From: Bacillus rubiinfantis
GTDB lineage: Bacteria > Bacillota > Bacilli > Bacillales > Cytobacillaceae
Reading direction: 5' to 3'
DNA length: 64,000 bases
Assembly (NCBI GenBank): GCA_000752035.1
Contig: CCFE01000011.1
Coordinates: 406,736 to 470,735, forward strand
Positions 16,136 through 24,494 of the stretch are shown one piece after another (positions within the stretch are counted from its first letter, which is position 1; the number at the start of each line of letters is the position of its first letter). Under the pieces are notes generated by a model. That model was not told where the DNA came from. It did not search any database and saw nothing but the letters and a program-made list of their open reading frames with translations. Both the position numbers and the translations under genes were made by a program.

Positions 16136-16869
16136 TCTTTACTCCAAAGTGAAAAGTCTTTTTTCTCTATTGTCATCATTCCAATGATCAGCAGTATTAG
16201 AGCTACCATCATTTCTTTTAAAATGATGATAAATGCCCTTTTCAGCGTTATCAGGTTGGTTAATAGGGGGTCAATCAGATTCGCGTCATCTTGAGGTGAC
16301 CACGGAAGTTGAAAATACCTTGAACCGAATCCAACACTTACACATATCAAAAAAGCAGTTACTAATGCAATAGGTACTGATGAATGAAAAAAATCAAAAA
16401 CTATATAATACAGGACTCCAATCGAAAAATAAATGAGTGTCAAATTTAAAAAGTTCACGAATGTAAACAGGATATAGTTCGATTGAATACAAGTCTTATA
16501 GTCATAAATGAATCCACCAATTAAGTTAATTAACAAAATAATTAAAGTAAATAACATCGAAATAAAGAAAATATGGCTGCTTCTCTTCCAATAAATAGCC
16601 ATCCTACTTTTATACCTCGTAACTACTACGGAACTTTCACTATTAATATAAAATAGTAAAAAAAATACGAATGGAAGACTGTTATAGATAAATAATCTTT
16701 TACTTGATAAATATCCTTCCATACTAGCGCTGATATACAATAAGAAAGGATACTGTTCACCAACATCCTTTATCGCCATTACATGATTATCATTTAAAAC
16801 TTTCCAAATTGAAATATAGTAAACTAGTGTAATTAGGATTACAATTATTTTCGAAAAATTAGACCTCAT
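16132..16869 (-). CDS. ABC-2-like membrane subunit 2
   Basis: 245 residues and about six predicted helices: an N-terminal helix IIVILITLVYYISIW, then SLPFVFFLLFYI, and four in the C-terminal half. The cytoplasmic loop SESSVVVTRYKSRMAIYWKRS parallels the basic loops of its two neighbours. It starts 11 bases before the end of the upstream gene and overlaps the next by four bases, so the set is one operon. I see no catalytic motif. The role is inferred as one of three membrane partners of the ATPase at 14751-15392. Confidence 0.68.
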   Translation of the reverse strand: MRSNFSKIIVILITLVYYISIWKVLNDNHVMAIKDVGEQYPFLLYISASMEGYLSSKRLFIYNSLPFVFFLLFYINSESSVVVTRYKSRMAIYWKRSSHIFFISMLFTLIILLINLIGGFIYDYKTCIQSNYILFTFVNFLNLTLIYFSIGVLYYIVFDFFHSSVPIALVTAFLICVSVGFGSRYFQLPWSPQDDANLIDPLLTNLITLKRAFIIILKEMMVALILLIIGMMTIEKKDFSLWSKE

Positions 16870-17617
16870 CCATTTTCACCTTATAAACAAAACCAATTAC
16901 TATTATCAGGATAAATAGTAAACTAGCTCTAGTAAGAATCATGGAAATTCCAGTAAAATCAAGCTCATTAAATGACTGTGTAGCCATTGCTAACGAAGAC
17001 ATGCCACCAAGAATCTGGGAGTACCAGATGATAAAACTTAAGGGATAGGCATATTTTCTACTGGGGAAACACCAACAAATCACAGTAGAGAACCCAGCAG
17101 CTAGGCTTGTTAGAAAACCAAAAATCAAAATATATATGATATTTGTTAATACAGGATACGTGAGGGTAATTACTTCCAAATGATTCCCTGCTGCAATCTC
17201 AAGGCTATGCCCCATATCATTCTGGCCGTTTCTGAATAAAATATAAGCAAGCAACATATTTAAAAACAAAGAAGTCACTATTACAATAAAAGAAAAAGAC
17301 ATATTGCCAAGTATGGTATTTCGATAGTATCTAAATCTGCCTTGTTTGCTTCCGATTATATAGCGAAAACCAGTATGATAATCCTCTATATAATTATCAG
17401 CACACAATATCAGTAAGTAGACCGGTAAAAACCATTTTAGTAAAATCTGTGGAATATGCCCTAATGACGATGATGATAAAAAGGTTGATAAAAATGGAAC
17501 AAGAGAATCATAATCACGTGATACCAATAGTAAATCCACTGCAGGAATAAGGAATAATAGTATCGTCATAAACACTGCTTTTTTACTATGTATTAATCTA
17601 TAATAATAACTTTCCAT
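16859..17617 (-). CDS. ABC-2-like membrane subunit 3
   Basis: 252 residues and about six helices, with the loop DYHTGFRYIIGSKQGRFRYYRN. This is the first gene of the five-gene ABC operon. I start it at the ATG at 17615-17617, six bases after GAGGAG. An in-frame GTG at 17641 would place the ribosome site inside the gene. A perfect 12-bp inverted repeat lies just upstream (17636-17667) and may control expression. Confidence 0.68.
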   Translation of the reverse strand: MESYYYRLIHSKKAVFMTILLFLIPAVDLLLVSRDYDSLVPFLSTFLSSSSLGHIPQILLKWFLPVYLLILCADNYIEDYHTGFRYIIGSKQGRFRYYRNTILGNMSFSFIVIVTSLFLNMLLAYILFRNGQNDMGHSLEIAAGNHLEVITLTYPVLTNIIYILIFGFLTSLAAGFSTVICWCFPSRKYAYPLSFIIWYSQILGGMSSLAMATQSFNELDFTGISMILTRASLLFILIIVIGFVYKVKMDEV

Positions 17618-17635
17618 GTCCTTCTCCTCGTTTAA

Positions 17636-17667
17636 AATCACCTTGAAAGTAGCTATTCAAGGTGATT
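17636..17667. promoter_or_regulatory. Perfect 12-bp inverted repeat before the ABC operon
   Basis: AATCACCTTGAA, eight bases, TTCAAGGTGATT. It lies 18 bases upstream of the ATG at 17617, in the 5' untranslated region on the minus strand. It could be an operator or an RNA hairpin. Confidence 0.55.
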
Positions 17668-17832
17668 TATAACAGTTTATTCTTTAACTTCTACAATATC
17701 GTATTTCTATACATACCCTCATTTTCATATATTTTAAAAACAAGGTTAATTTCACCATAATAATTTCGGGATGAAAATGCTATTTTGAAAATACTTTTCG
17801 CTATGTTCATTACAATAGGAAAAACCGATGAC

Positions 17833-17866
17833 AAAAAAGCGAAGCAGGATTATACTCCCCTGCTTC
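17833..17866 (-). terminator. Terminator at the end of the YtrA-like ABC operon
   Basis: On the minus strand GAAGCAGG (17866-17859), ten bases and CCTGCTTC (17848-17841), then GCTTTTTT. The stem begins inside the stop region of the permease gene. The remaining 170 bases up to 17636 are A/T-rich, with no gene seen. Confidence 0.8.
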
Positions 17867-18494
17867 AAAAGTCTTTAGCTTGATAAATTTTTACCGTCAA
17901 CAGCCAAGAAGCCAGTAATAAAACAATCGTTACTGCACTTCCAGCCATGATGAGCCCGTTTGCTGAAAATTGGCTGATAAAGTCCTGAATGGCTACAACC
18001 TGATTTTTTAACACATACATCAGGATTTGTCCTAACAGGATAAACCCAAGGAGGACAATCATGAAAATGATTCTCGTATACTTTTCGCCAAACTTATACA
18101 GAATCGGATAATAGATTGCGGTAAATAACAGGATAGAAATCATCCCAAATAGTAATTGACGAACATCAGGAAGCGGCTGCTGGTACGTATGCAGAATAAA
18201 ATAGAAGAATGCTTGACAGAGACTGGCAATCACAATCGCAAACACCCCGAAAATCACTGCTCCAATATATTTCGCTGTCACGATGGTGCTCCGGTTTAAC
18301 GGTAAACTATTTAGCATGATATGTGAATTACTGCGGCTTTCAAAACTGCCGGAACTAGAAACAAACATAAAGCCAGCCAGTGAAAAGGCCAAAACGGGAG
18401 GATTCTCCAAGATATGAAATAAGATAATGAAACCAGTAATGAGTAATAGCATTTTTCTTAACAGCAAAAATTCCTTTAGCATTAGCGAGTACAC
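17865..18494 (-). CDS. ABC-2 permease of a GntR-linked ABC system
   Basis: 209 residues with about six hydrophobic segments, ending LLASWLLTVKIYQAKDF. The motif FVSSSGSFESRSNSHIMLNSLPLNRSTIVTAKY is typical of ABC-2 permeases of the ytr/bcr type, where the loop LPLNRSTIVTAKY precedes helix three. It overlaps the ATPase gene by 13 bases. Together with the ATPase and the YtrA-like regulator it resembles cell-wall-antibiotic-responsive exporters, by inference from architecture. Confidence 0.75.
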   Translation of the reverse strand: MYSLMLKEFLLLRKMLLLITGFIILFHILENPPVLAFSLAGFMFVSSSGSFESRSNSHIMLNSLPLNRSTIVTAKYIGAVIFGVFAIVIASLCQAFFYFILHTYQQPLPDVRQLLFGMISILLFTAIYYPILYKFGEKYTRIIFMIVLLGFILLGQILMYVLKNQVVAIQDFISQFSANGLIMAGSAVTIVLLLASWLLTVKIYQAKDF

Positions 18495-19354
18495 GGCACA
18501 TCCCCCTTACTGGTATAATACATAATATCCTCAAGGCTCGGCTTTTCAATGACAACCTCATCCCCAAAAAGCGCCTTTGTTTGGGCAATATTACTTGTTA
18601 ATCCTTCAAAGCCGACATTCGTTTTGCGAATACTAACAAACTCCTTTTCTGTATCGCTATCGAGTAACTCCTTACTTCCTTTGACAATGCCGTATTCCTC
18701 ACGCAATTCGTCTTTCTCTTTTGAAAATAATATTTTCCCATTATGAATGAAGGTAATATAATCAGCAATGTGTTCCAGGTCTGTAGTAATATGGGTCGAA
18801 AAGAAAATCGTTTTACGCTCATCCAACATGATTCCCCGTAACAGTTCGAGAATTTCTCTGCGAAAAACAGGATCAAGCCCAGAAGTCGGTTCATCCATGA
18901 TAATTAGTTCCGGGTCATGACTAATGGCAAACGCAATTGCCATTTTCATTTTCATCCCTTTCGAAAAACTTTTGACCAATTGTTTTTCAGGTAACCGAAA
19001 TTGCTCCAAATACTTTTCAAAACGGTGATCATCCCAGTTTTGATAGAGCGGAGCAATAATTCTCCGTAATTCTCGAATCGATAACGTATCATAATAGCAA
19101 TTCTCGTCATAGACAAACCCGATGCGTTCTTTAATTTCTTGATTATGTTTCTCCTGATCCAGTCCAAAAATAGTAATCTCACCGCTGTCTTTCCGCAGTA
19201 AATTCATCAGTAATTTGATTGTGGTGCTTTTTCCAGCACCGTTTTCACCAATAAACCCGGTAACATAGCCTCTTTTTATCGAAAAAGAAACATCCTTTAG
19301 GGAAAAATTCTTAAAACTTTTACTGACATTCTTCATTTCCACGACATTTGTCAT
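18482..19354 (-). CDS. ABC transporter ATPase (YtrB/BcrA type)
   Basis: 290 residues. Walker A GENGAGKST (about residue 36), signature SFSKGMKMKMAIA, Walker B PELIIMDEPTSGLDP, and a C-terminal extension of about 80 residues usual for this type. The start ATG overlaps the regulator's stop by four bases. Signature SKGMKMK is the variant found in YtrB/YhcH-like proteins. Part of a GntR-ATPase-permease operon. Confidence 0.85.
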   Translation of the reverse strand: MTNVVEMKNVSKSFKNFSLKDVSFSIKRGYVTGFIGENGAGKSTTIKLLMNLLRKDSGEITIFGLDQEKHNQEIKERIGFVYDENCYYDTLSIRELRRIIAPLYQNWDDHRFEKYLEQFRLPEKQLVKSFSKGMKMKMAIAFAISHDPELIIMDEPTSGLDPVFRREILELLRGIMLDERKTIFFSTHITTDLEHIADYITFIHNGKILFSKEKDELREEYGIVKGSKELLDSDTEKEFVSIRKTNVGFEGLTSNIAQTKALFGDEVVIEKPSLEDIMYYTSKGDVPCTR

Positions 19355-19731
19355 TCTTCATCATCTCCATACAAAATTTCCATCCACTGAATTAACTCCT
19401 GTTTTGGAAGCTGGATGAGCTTGCTATCTTTAATGACCTCGACTAGTTTTTCCTCAATTATTTTTAAGCGCCGCTCTTTAAGTAGTTCTTGATTTTGCCC
19501 TGCAATGAATGAACCTTTTCCGACAACAGAGACGATGAAGCCATCCGTTTCCAGCTCCTCGTATGCCCGCTTTGTCGTAATCACGCTAACCTGTAAGTCT
19601 TTTGCCAATTGGCGAATCGAAGGTAATGAATCGCCTTCAGCTAGCTCGCCTTTTAACACAAGCTCCTTAATTTGTTTGACAATTTGCTGGTAAATCGGAT
19701 CTTTTGATGCATTTGAAATAATAATATTCAT
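19351..19731 (-). CDS. GntR-family repressor, YtrA subfamily
   Basis: 126 residues: an N-terminal GntR winged helix (PIYQQIVKQIKELVLKGELAEG ... SLPSIRQLAKDLQVSVITTKRAYEELETDGF, about 12-70) and a short C-terminal helix pair, the size of the YtrA subfamily. YtrA proteins repress their own ABC operon and respond to cell-wall-active peptides. The promoter just upstream contains a long inverted repeat, consistent with autoregulation. No strong SD is visible before the ATG; GGCGGTGG is the nearest. Confidence 0.85.
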   Translation of the reverse strand: MNIIISNASKDPIYQQIVKQIKELVLKGELAEGDSLPSIRQLAKDLQVSVITTKRAYEELETDGFIVSVVGKGSFIAGQNQELLKERRLKIIEEKLVEVIKDSKLIQLPKQELIQWMEILYGDDEE

Positions 19732-19753
19732 TCAGCCACCGCCGACTTATTTA

Positions 19754-19794
19754 TTGTATATATACACTATACACAATATATACAATTACGTCAA
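19754..19794 (-). promoter_or_regulatory. Promoter and operator of the YtrA-like operon
   Basis: TTGACG (19794-19789), 17 bases and TATAGT (19771-19766) on the minus strand. The inverted repeat TTGTATATA (19754-19762)/TATATACAA (19777-19785) straddles the -10, as expected for an autoregulated GntR operator. Confidence 0.75.
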
Positions 19795-19873
19795 TTAATT
19801 AAGAAAACAGCGAGAAAAGACAGGGAACATGATATAATTTTCATAGTTATTAAAAGTATGGAGGCAAATAAAC

Positions 19874-20314
19874 ATGGCTTCAATGAAGAAAAGAATTCAA
19901 CAGTGGGTTAGAGAGAGAATTGAAGATTGTCAGATAGATTCGGAAGCAATGTCAGAAAAAAGGCAATTCCACTATTTTAAATTAAAAGGGTTTTGTGACG
20001 AACCGGAGATTTTCCTTGTTGCTACTGGGCAGGGGGTAGAATGGGGGTACAACAGTTTCATATGGGATGGACCCGGTATTCCGCTGCCAACAAAGAAAAT
20101 AATTCAACAGCTTGCCTGGGAGGATATAAGTCTGCTAACCGCAGAAGAAAAGCGGGCCAAAATTATCGCCGAAATGACAAAAGCGGTTGCTGCTAAGAAG
20201 AAAGAATATCGCAAATGCCAGTATTGCCATAAAAAAATGCACGAAACGCTGTTTTATGATCAAAAAACCTGCTCATCATGTGCTCAAAGACACCTGAAAA
20301 TTTTTATTGATTGA
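19874..20314 (+). CDS. Hypothetical protein with C-terminal zinc ribbon
   Basis: 146 residues, unrecognised. The N-terminal two thirds are a mixed alpha/beta region (FHYFKLKGFCDEPEIFLVATGQGVEWGYN). The C-terminus has a four-cysteine ribbon, CQYCHKKMHETLFYDQKTCSSC, that should bind zinc. SD GGAGG lies nine bases before the ATG, and an extended -10 TGATATAAT (19831-19838) lies upstream. It is a single gene divergent from the YtrA-like operon. A role in nucleic-acid or protein binding is only a guess from the ribbon. Confidence 0.7.
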   Translation: MASMKKRIQQWVRERIEDCQIDSEAMSEKRQFHYFKLKGFCDEPEIFLVATGQGVEWGYNSFIWDGPGIPLPTKKIIQQLAWEDISLLTAEEKRAKIIAEMTKAVAAKKKEYRKCQYCHKKMHETLFYDQKTCSSCAQRHLKIFID

Positions 20315-20794
20315 TAAAAGCACATCACCAACAAAATCCAAGAGTCTTCCTGTTATTCAGTTTCCTTATCAGAAGAATCTAGTTAACCTGTTAAATGTCC
20401 CTAAAAAGTATTCTAAGGACGTTTTGTATTTTGCATGAAGACAGTTTATATATCTCAAGTTTGACAGTTAAAACCGCAGTAACCCCGTTATGACGGCGTT
20501 TTCCGCGGTTTTTTGTATTAAAAAGTGCGTACTTTTTTTGAAGTCGATCGCTTAAATCTGTACGTGTGTATGTAGAATGTAGCATCTCCAGCATATTCAA
20601 GAACACGATCTCTTAAATTATATTCTTTAAATCTTGTAATTATATAATCGTTAGCTTTTGTCCTTTATCTCGCTTATGAAGGATAACTTTTTCGGATACT
20701 CATAGTTTCTTTCCTTCATCCGGCTTATTAACATAAATCAAATGGAACAAGGGAACCGATGACCGGTTCCCCTCCGTTATTATACAAAGAAAAA
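20315..20794. other. Intergenic region, 480 bases
   Basis: No convincing gene. It holds a plus-strand terminator hairpin at 20471-20515, a small AAAAAGT/ACTTTTT hairpin near 20519 and an inverted repeat GGGAACC/GGTTCCC at 20751-20771 that may end the racemase transcript. The 71-codon open frame on the minus strand at 20391-20606 lacks a ribosome site and a protein-like composition. Confidence 0.5.
20471..20515 (+). terminator. Terminator hairpin
   Basis: Outer stem AAACCGC (20471-20477)/GCGGTTTTTT (20505-20514) around an inner CCGT-TATG-ACGG hairpin. It points plus, 157 bases after the zinc-ribbon gene. Confidence 0.6.
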
Positions 20795-21550
20795 CTAACA
20801 AGTACGATTTAGCATCGCAGCTAATGCTGGCGGTAATCCTTTGTTAGGTTTTAATGGAGGTTTGGCTAAACTCCCTTCCACTGCGACTCCAGGATTAAGA
20901 GCAATTAACGATTCACAGTGACGGATAGCACTAGAAACCCCATCAACTACTGGGACAGGCAATTTCCCCTCGAGTGTTCGAGCTAATCCAGCAAGCGGTG
21001 CTCCGGCGAGAATAATTACGTCTGCGCCATCCTTTTCAACAGTCTCTTTGGCAAGTTCGACCAAACGTTCAGAGTAGTCTTCCTGAATAGTTCCAATATC
21101 ACGAAGCGGGTCTTGTAATGATCGAATACTAGCAAGACGGGTGGTTAAATGGCTACGTTCAACTGTTTCTAAATACCATGCCTTAATCCTTGGCGAAATA
21201 GCAATTATTGAAAAGCGCTGCCCTAGTAGACATGCCGAAGCGAGTGCAGCCTCTGTCATACCAACAACTGGGACGTCAAGCATTTCTTTCAAACCCAAAA
21301 CTCCTGGCTCACCAAAACAGGCAAGAAACACACCATCATATTCACCGTGATGGTCTGCTGCTACACATGCTGAAGCATATCCAGCAATTACGGCTTCTAT
21401 TCTCGTTTCAATAAAAGAGGTTCCAAATGGTGCTGTAGCAAATGTTAATTCTGTTCCTGGAGATGCAACGCGCTGTGCTTCTTTTGCAATAAGATCCGTT
21501 ACACTTTCAGAAATATTCGGGTTAATAACTAGTATTCTCATTGTTCTCAT
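20795..21550 (-). CDS. Asp/Glu/hydantoin racemase family protein lacking second Cys
   Basis: 251 residues with the N-terminal MRILVINPNISESVTDLI typical of hydantoin/allantoin racemases (HyuE, HpxA). The first catalytic Cys is present in GVFLACFGEPG (about residue 78). At the second site the family normally shows a GC followed by AG(M/L)AG; here the sequence is VIILAGAPLAGLA, with Gly where the Cys should be. Two-base racemisation may therefore be lost or changed. It is transcribed away from the GntR and hydantoinase genes but has a TGTCGACA site 136 bases upstream, which ties it to that cluster. Confidence 0.78.
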   Translation of the reverse strand: MRTMRILVINPNISESVTDLIAKEAQRVASPGTELTFATAPFGTSFIETRIEAVIAGYASACVAADHHGEYDGVFLACFGEPGVLGLKEMLDVPVVGMTEAALASACLLGQRFSIIAISPRIKAWYLETVERSHLTTRLASIRSLQDPLRDIGTIQEDYSERLVELAKETVEKDGADVIILAGAPLAGLARTLEGKLPVPVVDGVSSAIRHCESLIALNPGVAVEGSLAKPPLKPNKGLPPALAAMLNRTC

Positions 21551-21685
21551 TCTCCTAATCTATTTTTTATTTAACCCTTACAAAGAACAAAATAAATTTG
21601 TTAGTGCACCACCCTTCTATCAGAAATTATAAATACTATCAACAGGTTGCAAATTAGATTCTTTTTCACACTTAATTTTGTGGAC

Positions 21686-21693
21686 TGTCGACA
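21686..21693. promoter_or_regulatory. Candidate GntR operator 1 (TGTCGACA)
   Basis: Centre of the 12-base palindrome ACTGTCGACAGT (21684-21695). It lies 136 bases upstream of the racemase-family start. Confidence 0.6.
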
Positions 21694-22093
21694 GTATAAT
21701 ATTAAATGTAAACTTCCTGCTATTTTTTTAATTACCATCTAGTTCTTTAACATAACACCTTTCCTGATAAGTCTATCCTACGAGTAGACCAAGAAAGCAC
21801 TTTCATGTGAACCAAATTCAGCTTCATTATAGAACATAAATTACACACAATCAACTGCCGAAGGAATAGACTCCCTCCCCCCAAATACGATAAAGCAATC
21901 TCCAAATCCGCATAAACACTGCTTTTAGACTATCCTACGAGGGAAATGTGAAATAATTGTTAAATAAAAGAGAATTATTTAACAATATTTATTTAATACT
22001 GATTGAATTTTAATTTTGATGGTGCTATTCTGTACATAAGAAAAATAAAAGGAAATAAACACCAAGCAATAATGATTTATTTTTTTGTACTAT

Positions 22094-22101
22094 TGTCGAC
22101 A
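22094..22101. promoter_or_regulatory. Candidate GntR operator 2 (TGTCGACA)
   Basis: TTGTCGACAGACG, 25 bases before the gntR ATG and therefore around its transcription start, fitting autoregulation. Confidence 0.65.
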
Positions 22102-22125
22102 GACGGCAAGGAATGAGGATGTATA

Positions 22126-22800
22126 ATGAAATCTTTTTCTATTGAAAAGCCTGTTAGATATTACGACCAAGTTTATCATTCGATTAGAAAAAGGATCGTT
22201 GATGGAGAATTACAACCCGGTGACTCTCTTTACGAAGCAAGGATAGCTCGAGAATTAAATATTAGCAGGAGTCCGGTTAGAGAAGCCATTCGCGCACTAG
22301 AAAAAGAAGGTTTATTAGAAATTGATGAAAAGTCAAGAATAACCGTTTACAAACCTACCTTAAAAGATATAGAGGATATCTATGAATGCCGTATGGCGTT
22401 AGAGTCCTTAGGAGCAAAATTAACTGCTAGATTTGCAACTAGCAAGGAAATTGAAGAATTAGAAACTACTCTTCTTAAATCGAAAGAATTCCTTGAAGTG
22501 GATACTGACCCAAATAAAGTTGCATTAATCGAGGAAAACAGCCGTTTTCATGATCTAATTATTGAATTCTCACAGAATAATCGATTAAAGAAGATCTTAA
22601 CGGATTTACATTCCTTAATTATATTCTACCGAACATTAAACTTCCATGATGAGAATCGCGAATGGGTTGTCTATTACGAACACCAGGCAATTTTTGACCA
22701 AATTAAACGTAAAGATGAAGAAAAGGCCGCTTTTTTGATGAAAAAACATCTTGAGACTGACTTGCAACATTTAAGAAAAATCTTTTCAACTGGACTATAA
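22126..22800 (+). CDS. GntR-family regulator, FadR/FCD type
   Basis: 224 residues: a GntR winged helix (YDQVYHSIRKRIVDGELQPGD ... NISRSPVREAIRALEKEGLLEI, about 12-80) and an all-helical FCD ligand domain with candidate metal-binding Asp/His residues (FHDLIIEFSQN, KHLETDLQHL). SD GAGGAT. It is the likely repressor of its own gene, the racemase-family gene and the amidohydrolase/MFS operon through TGTCGACA sites. The ligand is probably a hydantoin, ureide or carbamoyl product, by context. Confidence 0.85.
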   Translation: MKSFSIEKPVRYYDQVYHSIRKRIVDGELQPGDSLYEARIARELNISRSPVREAIRALEKEGLLEIDEKSRITVYKPTLKDIEDIYECRMALESLGAKLTARFATSKEIEELETTLLKSKEFLEVDTDPNKVALIEENSRFHDLIIEFSQNNRLKKILTDLHSLIIFYRTLNFHDENREWVVYYEHQAIFDQIKRKDEEKAAFLMKKHLETDLQHLRKIFSTGL

Positions 22801-22861
22801 CCTAGGAAACGGTATACCGTTTTCTAGGCTTATATAAAATTGGGGTACTAGGAGGCGAAAA

Positions 22862-22903
22862 ATGTGTCGACAGACGACTCTTCATAAATGGTATACTCTT
22901 TAA
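22862..22903 (+). other. Possible 13-codon upstream ORF
   Basis: ATG at 22862 follows AGGAGG by six bases and encodes MCRQTTLHKWYTL before TAA. Its second to fourth codons are the TGTCGACAG operator. It could be a leader peptide of the amidohydrolase gene, or a chance frame. Confidence 0.3.
22865..22872. promoter_or_regulatory. Candidate GntR operator 3 (TGTCGACA)
   Basis: GTGTCGACAGACG lies 88 bases before the amidohydrolase start. A TATACT (22892-22897) sits 17 bases after GACAGA, so the palindrome would cover the -35. Confidence 0.65.
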
Positions 22904-22959
22904 ATAATATGCTAAGGAAATCCGCGATTTGATGAAGTAAGTATTGGGAGGAACGCAAA

Positions 22960-24375
22960 TTGAAAACCATTATTAAAAATGGAACAATTATTACAGCTAC
23001 TGATATTTATAAGGCGGATATTTTGATTGAAAAAGGCGTAATAAAAGAGATTGCTGACTGTATTAGTTTTACCTCTGATGAAAATGTCACTATTTTTGAT
23101 GCTGGCGGGCAATACATTTTTCCTGGAGGAATTGATGTACATACCCACCTCGATGGTCCCTTAAGAGAATCAGGTAATGCTGACGACTTTGTAAGCGGTA
23201 CCAGAGCTGCGGCTGCTGGTGGAATTACAAGTATCGTGAACTTTACTAATCCCAAAAAAGGACAAACACTAATTGATAATTTACAAGAGTGGAAACAACA
23301 TGCTGAGTCTTCTTTAATAGACTACGGATTTCACCCTATTGTTTGTGGATATCACGATAATGTCTTGGAAGAACTGCCACAATTGGCCGAACAAGGCATA
23401 TCCTCCATCAAAATATTTATGACTAACAAAGGGGACATGGCACTAAACGACCAGGAATTATACCGTATTTTAAAAAAAGCTGGCGATTCTGGAATTATAA
23501 CATCTGTACATGCTGAAAATGGCTATATTATTGATGAACTAATAGATGAATCACTTTCAAAAGGTGATACGGATCCTATTTTTCATGCTTATACCCGCCC
23601 TACAGTTACCGAAGCGGAAGCAACAAATAGAGTACTTGCCATCGCTGAAACCGCGAATGCACCGGTTTATATTGTTCATATAAGCTGCGCTGATGCACTG
23701 GAACAGGTTATTCAAGCAAAAAAACGCGGGGTGCAGGCATTTGGTGAAACCTGTCCACATTATTTAGCGCTGGATGAGACTTATTTACGTTTACCAGAAT
23801 TTGAAGGGGCGAAATATGTTTGTTCCCCGCCACTTCGTGAAAAGTGGAACCAAGAGTATCTTTGGAAGGGGATTGCAGATGGATCGATTTCAGTTGTAGG
23901 ATCTGACCATTGCCCATTCCAATTTGATGGCCAAAAAACCGTTGGTAGAAATAATTTTTCAAAAATTCCTTATGGTATTCCGCAAATTGAGGACAACTTC
24001 TCCATTGTCTATCATTATGGCGTTCATGAAGGAAGAATATCGTTACAGAAGTTTGTCGAGATTATGTCAACAAATCCTGCAAAGATATTTGGGCTTTACC
24101 CTAAAAAAGGAAGCATTGCAGTTGGCTTCGATGCTGATATTGTGATTTTTGACCCTAATGGTTCAAAAACCTTGTCAGCGAATAGCCAATATCAAAATGT
24201 CGATTACAACCTTTATGAAGGTACAGTTGTTCAAGGGAAGATTACACGAGTGCTTTCACGTGGTGAAGAAATTGTCCGCGATGGAAAGGTGATTGGTGAA
24301 CATGGCCGGGGACAATTCTTATTTAGAAAGAAACAGTCAACATTAAAGGCCGAACCCGAGATAACTTACATTTAA
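22960..24375 (+). CDS. Dihydropyrimidinase/D-hydantoinase-family cyclic amidohydrolase
   Basis: 471 residues, amidohydrolase superfamily. The binuclear metal set is complete: HTH in GGIDVHTHLD (about residues 59-61), the carbamylated Lys in SSIKIFMTN (about 150), His in TSVHAENG (about 184), His in IVHISCADA (about 240) and Asp in VVGSDHCPF (about 316). The family opens hydantoins, dihydropyrimidines or allantoin to N-carbamoyl acids in the cytoplasm. The start is TTG, eight bases after GGGAGGAA. An MFS carrier follows. No N-carbamoyl hydrolase gene is in the window. Confidence 0.88.
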   Translation: MKTIIKNGTIITATDIYKADILIEKGVIKEIADCISFTSDENVTIFDAGGQYIFPGGIDVHTHLDGPLRESGNADDFVSGTRAAAAGGITSIVNFTNPKKGQTLIDNLQEWKQHAESSLIDYGFHPIVCGYHDNVLEELPQLAEQGISSIKIFMTNKGDMALNDQELYRILKKAGDSGIITSVHAENGYIIDELIDESLSKGDTDPIFHAYTRPTVTEAEATNRVLAIAETANAPVYIVHISCADALEQVIQAKKRGVQAFGETCPHYLALDETYLRLPEFEGAKYVCSPPLREKWNQEYLWKGIADGSISVVGSDHCPFQFDGQKTVGRNNFSKIPYGIPQIEDNFSIVYHYGVHEGRISLQKFVEIMSTNPAKIFGLYPKKGSIAVGFDADIVIFDPNGSKTLSANSQYQNVDYNLYEGTVVQGKITRVLSRGEEIVRDGKVIGEHGRGQFLFRKKQSTLKAEPEITYI

Positions 24376-24494
24376 TACAGACATCATGAAAATCCCAGGT
24401 GTGGTTATGTAGTCCTTAAGGGGAGAAATCTCCTTAACAATAGTAATTAAAGGTTACATATATTACCCACGTTTCTAAAATGAGGAGGATTTTT

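Larger units (their letters stand above)
21551..22125. other. Divergent regulatory region of the hydantoin cluster
   Basis: 575 bases without a gene between the racemase-family and GntR genes. It contains two TGTCGACA palindromes (21686-21693 and 22094-22101). Stretches near 21757-21800 and 21880-21950 share phrases such as CTATCCTACGAG, at 21773 and 21931. Otherwise A/T-rich, with no RNA gene recognised. Confidence 0.55.

Noticed and set aside
20391..20606. 71-codon minus-strand ORF
   Set aside because: It overlaps a terminator hairpin, has no ribosome site and no protein-like pattern.
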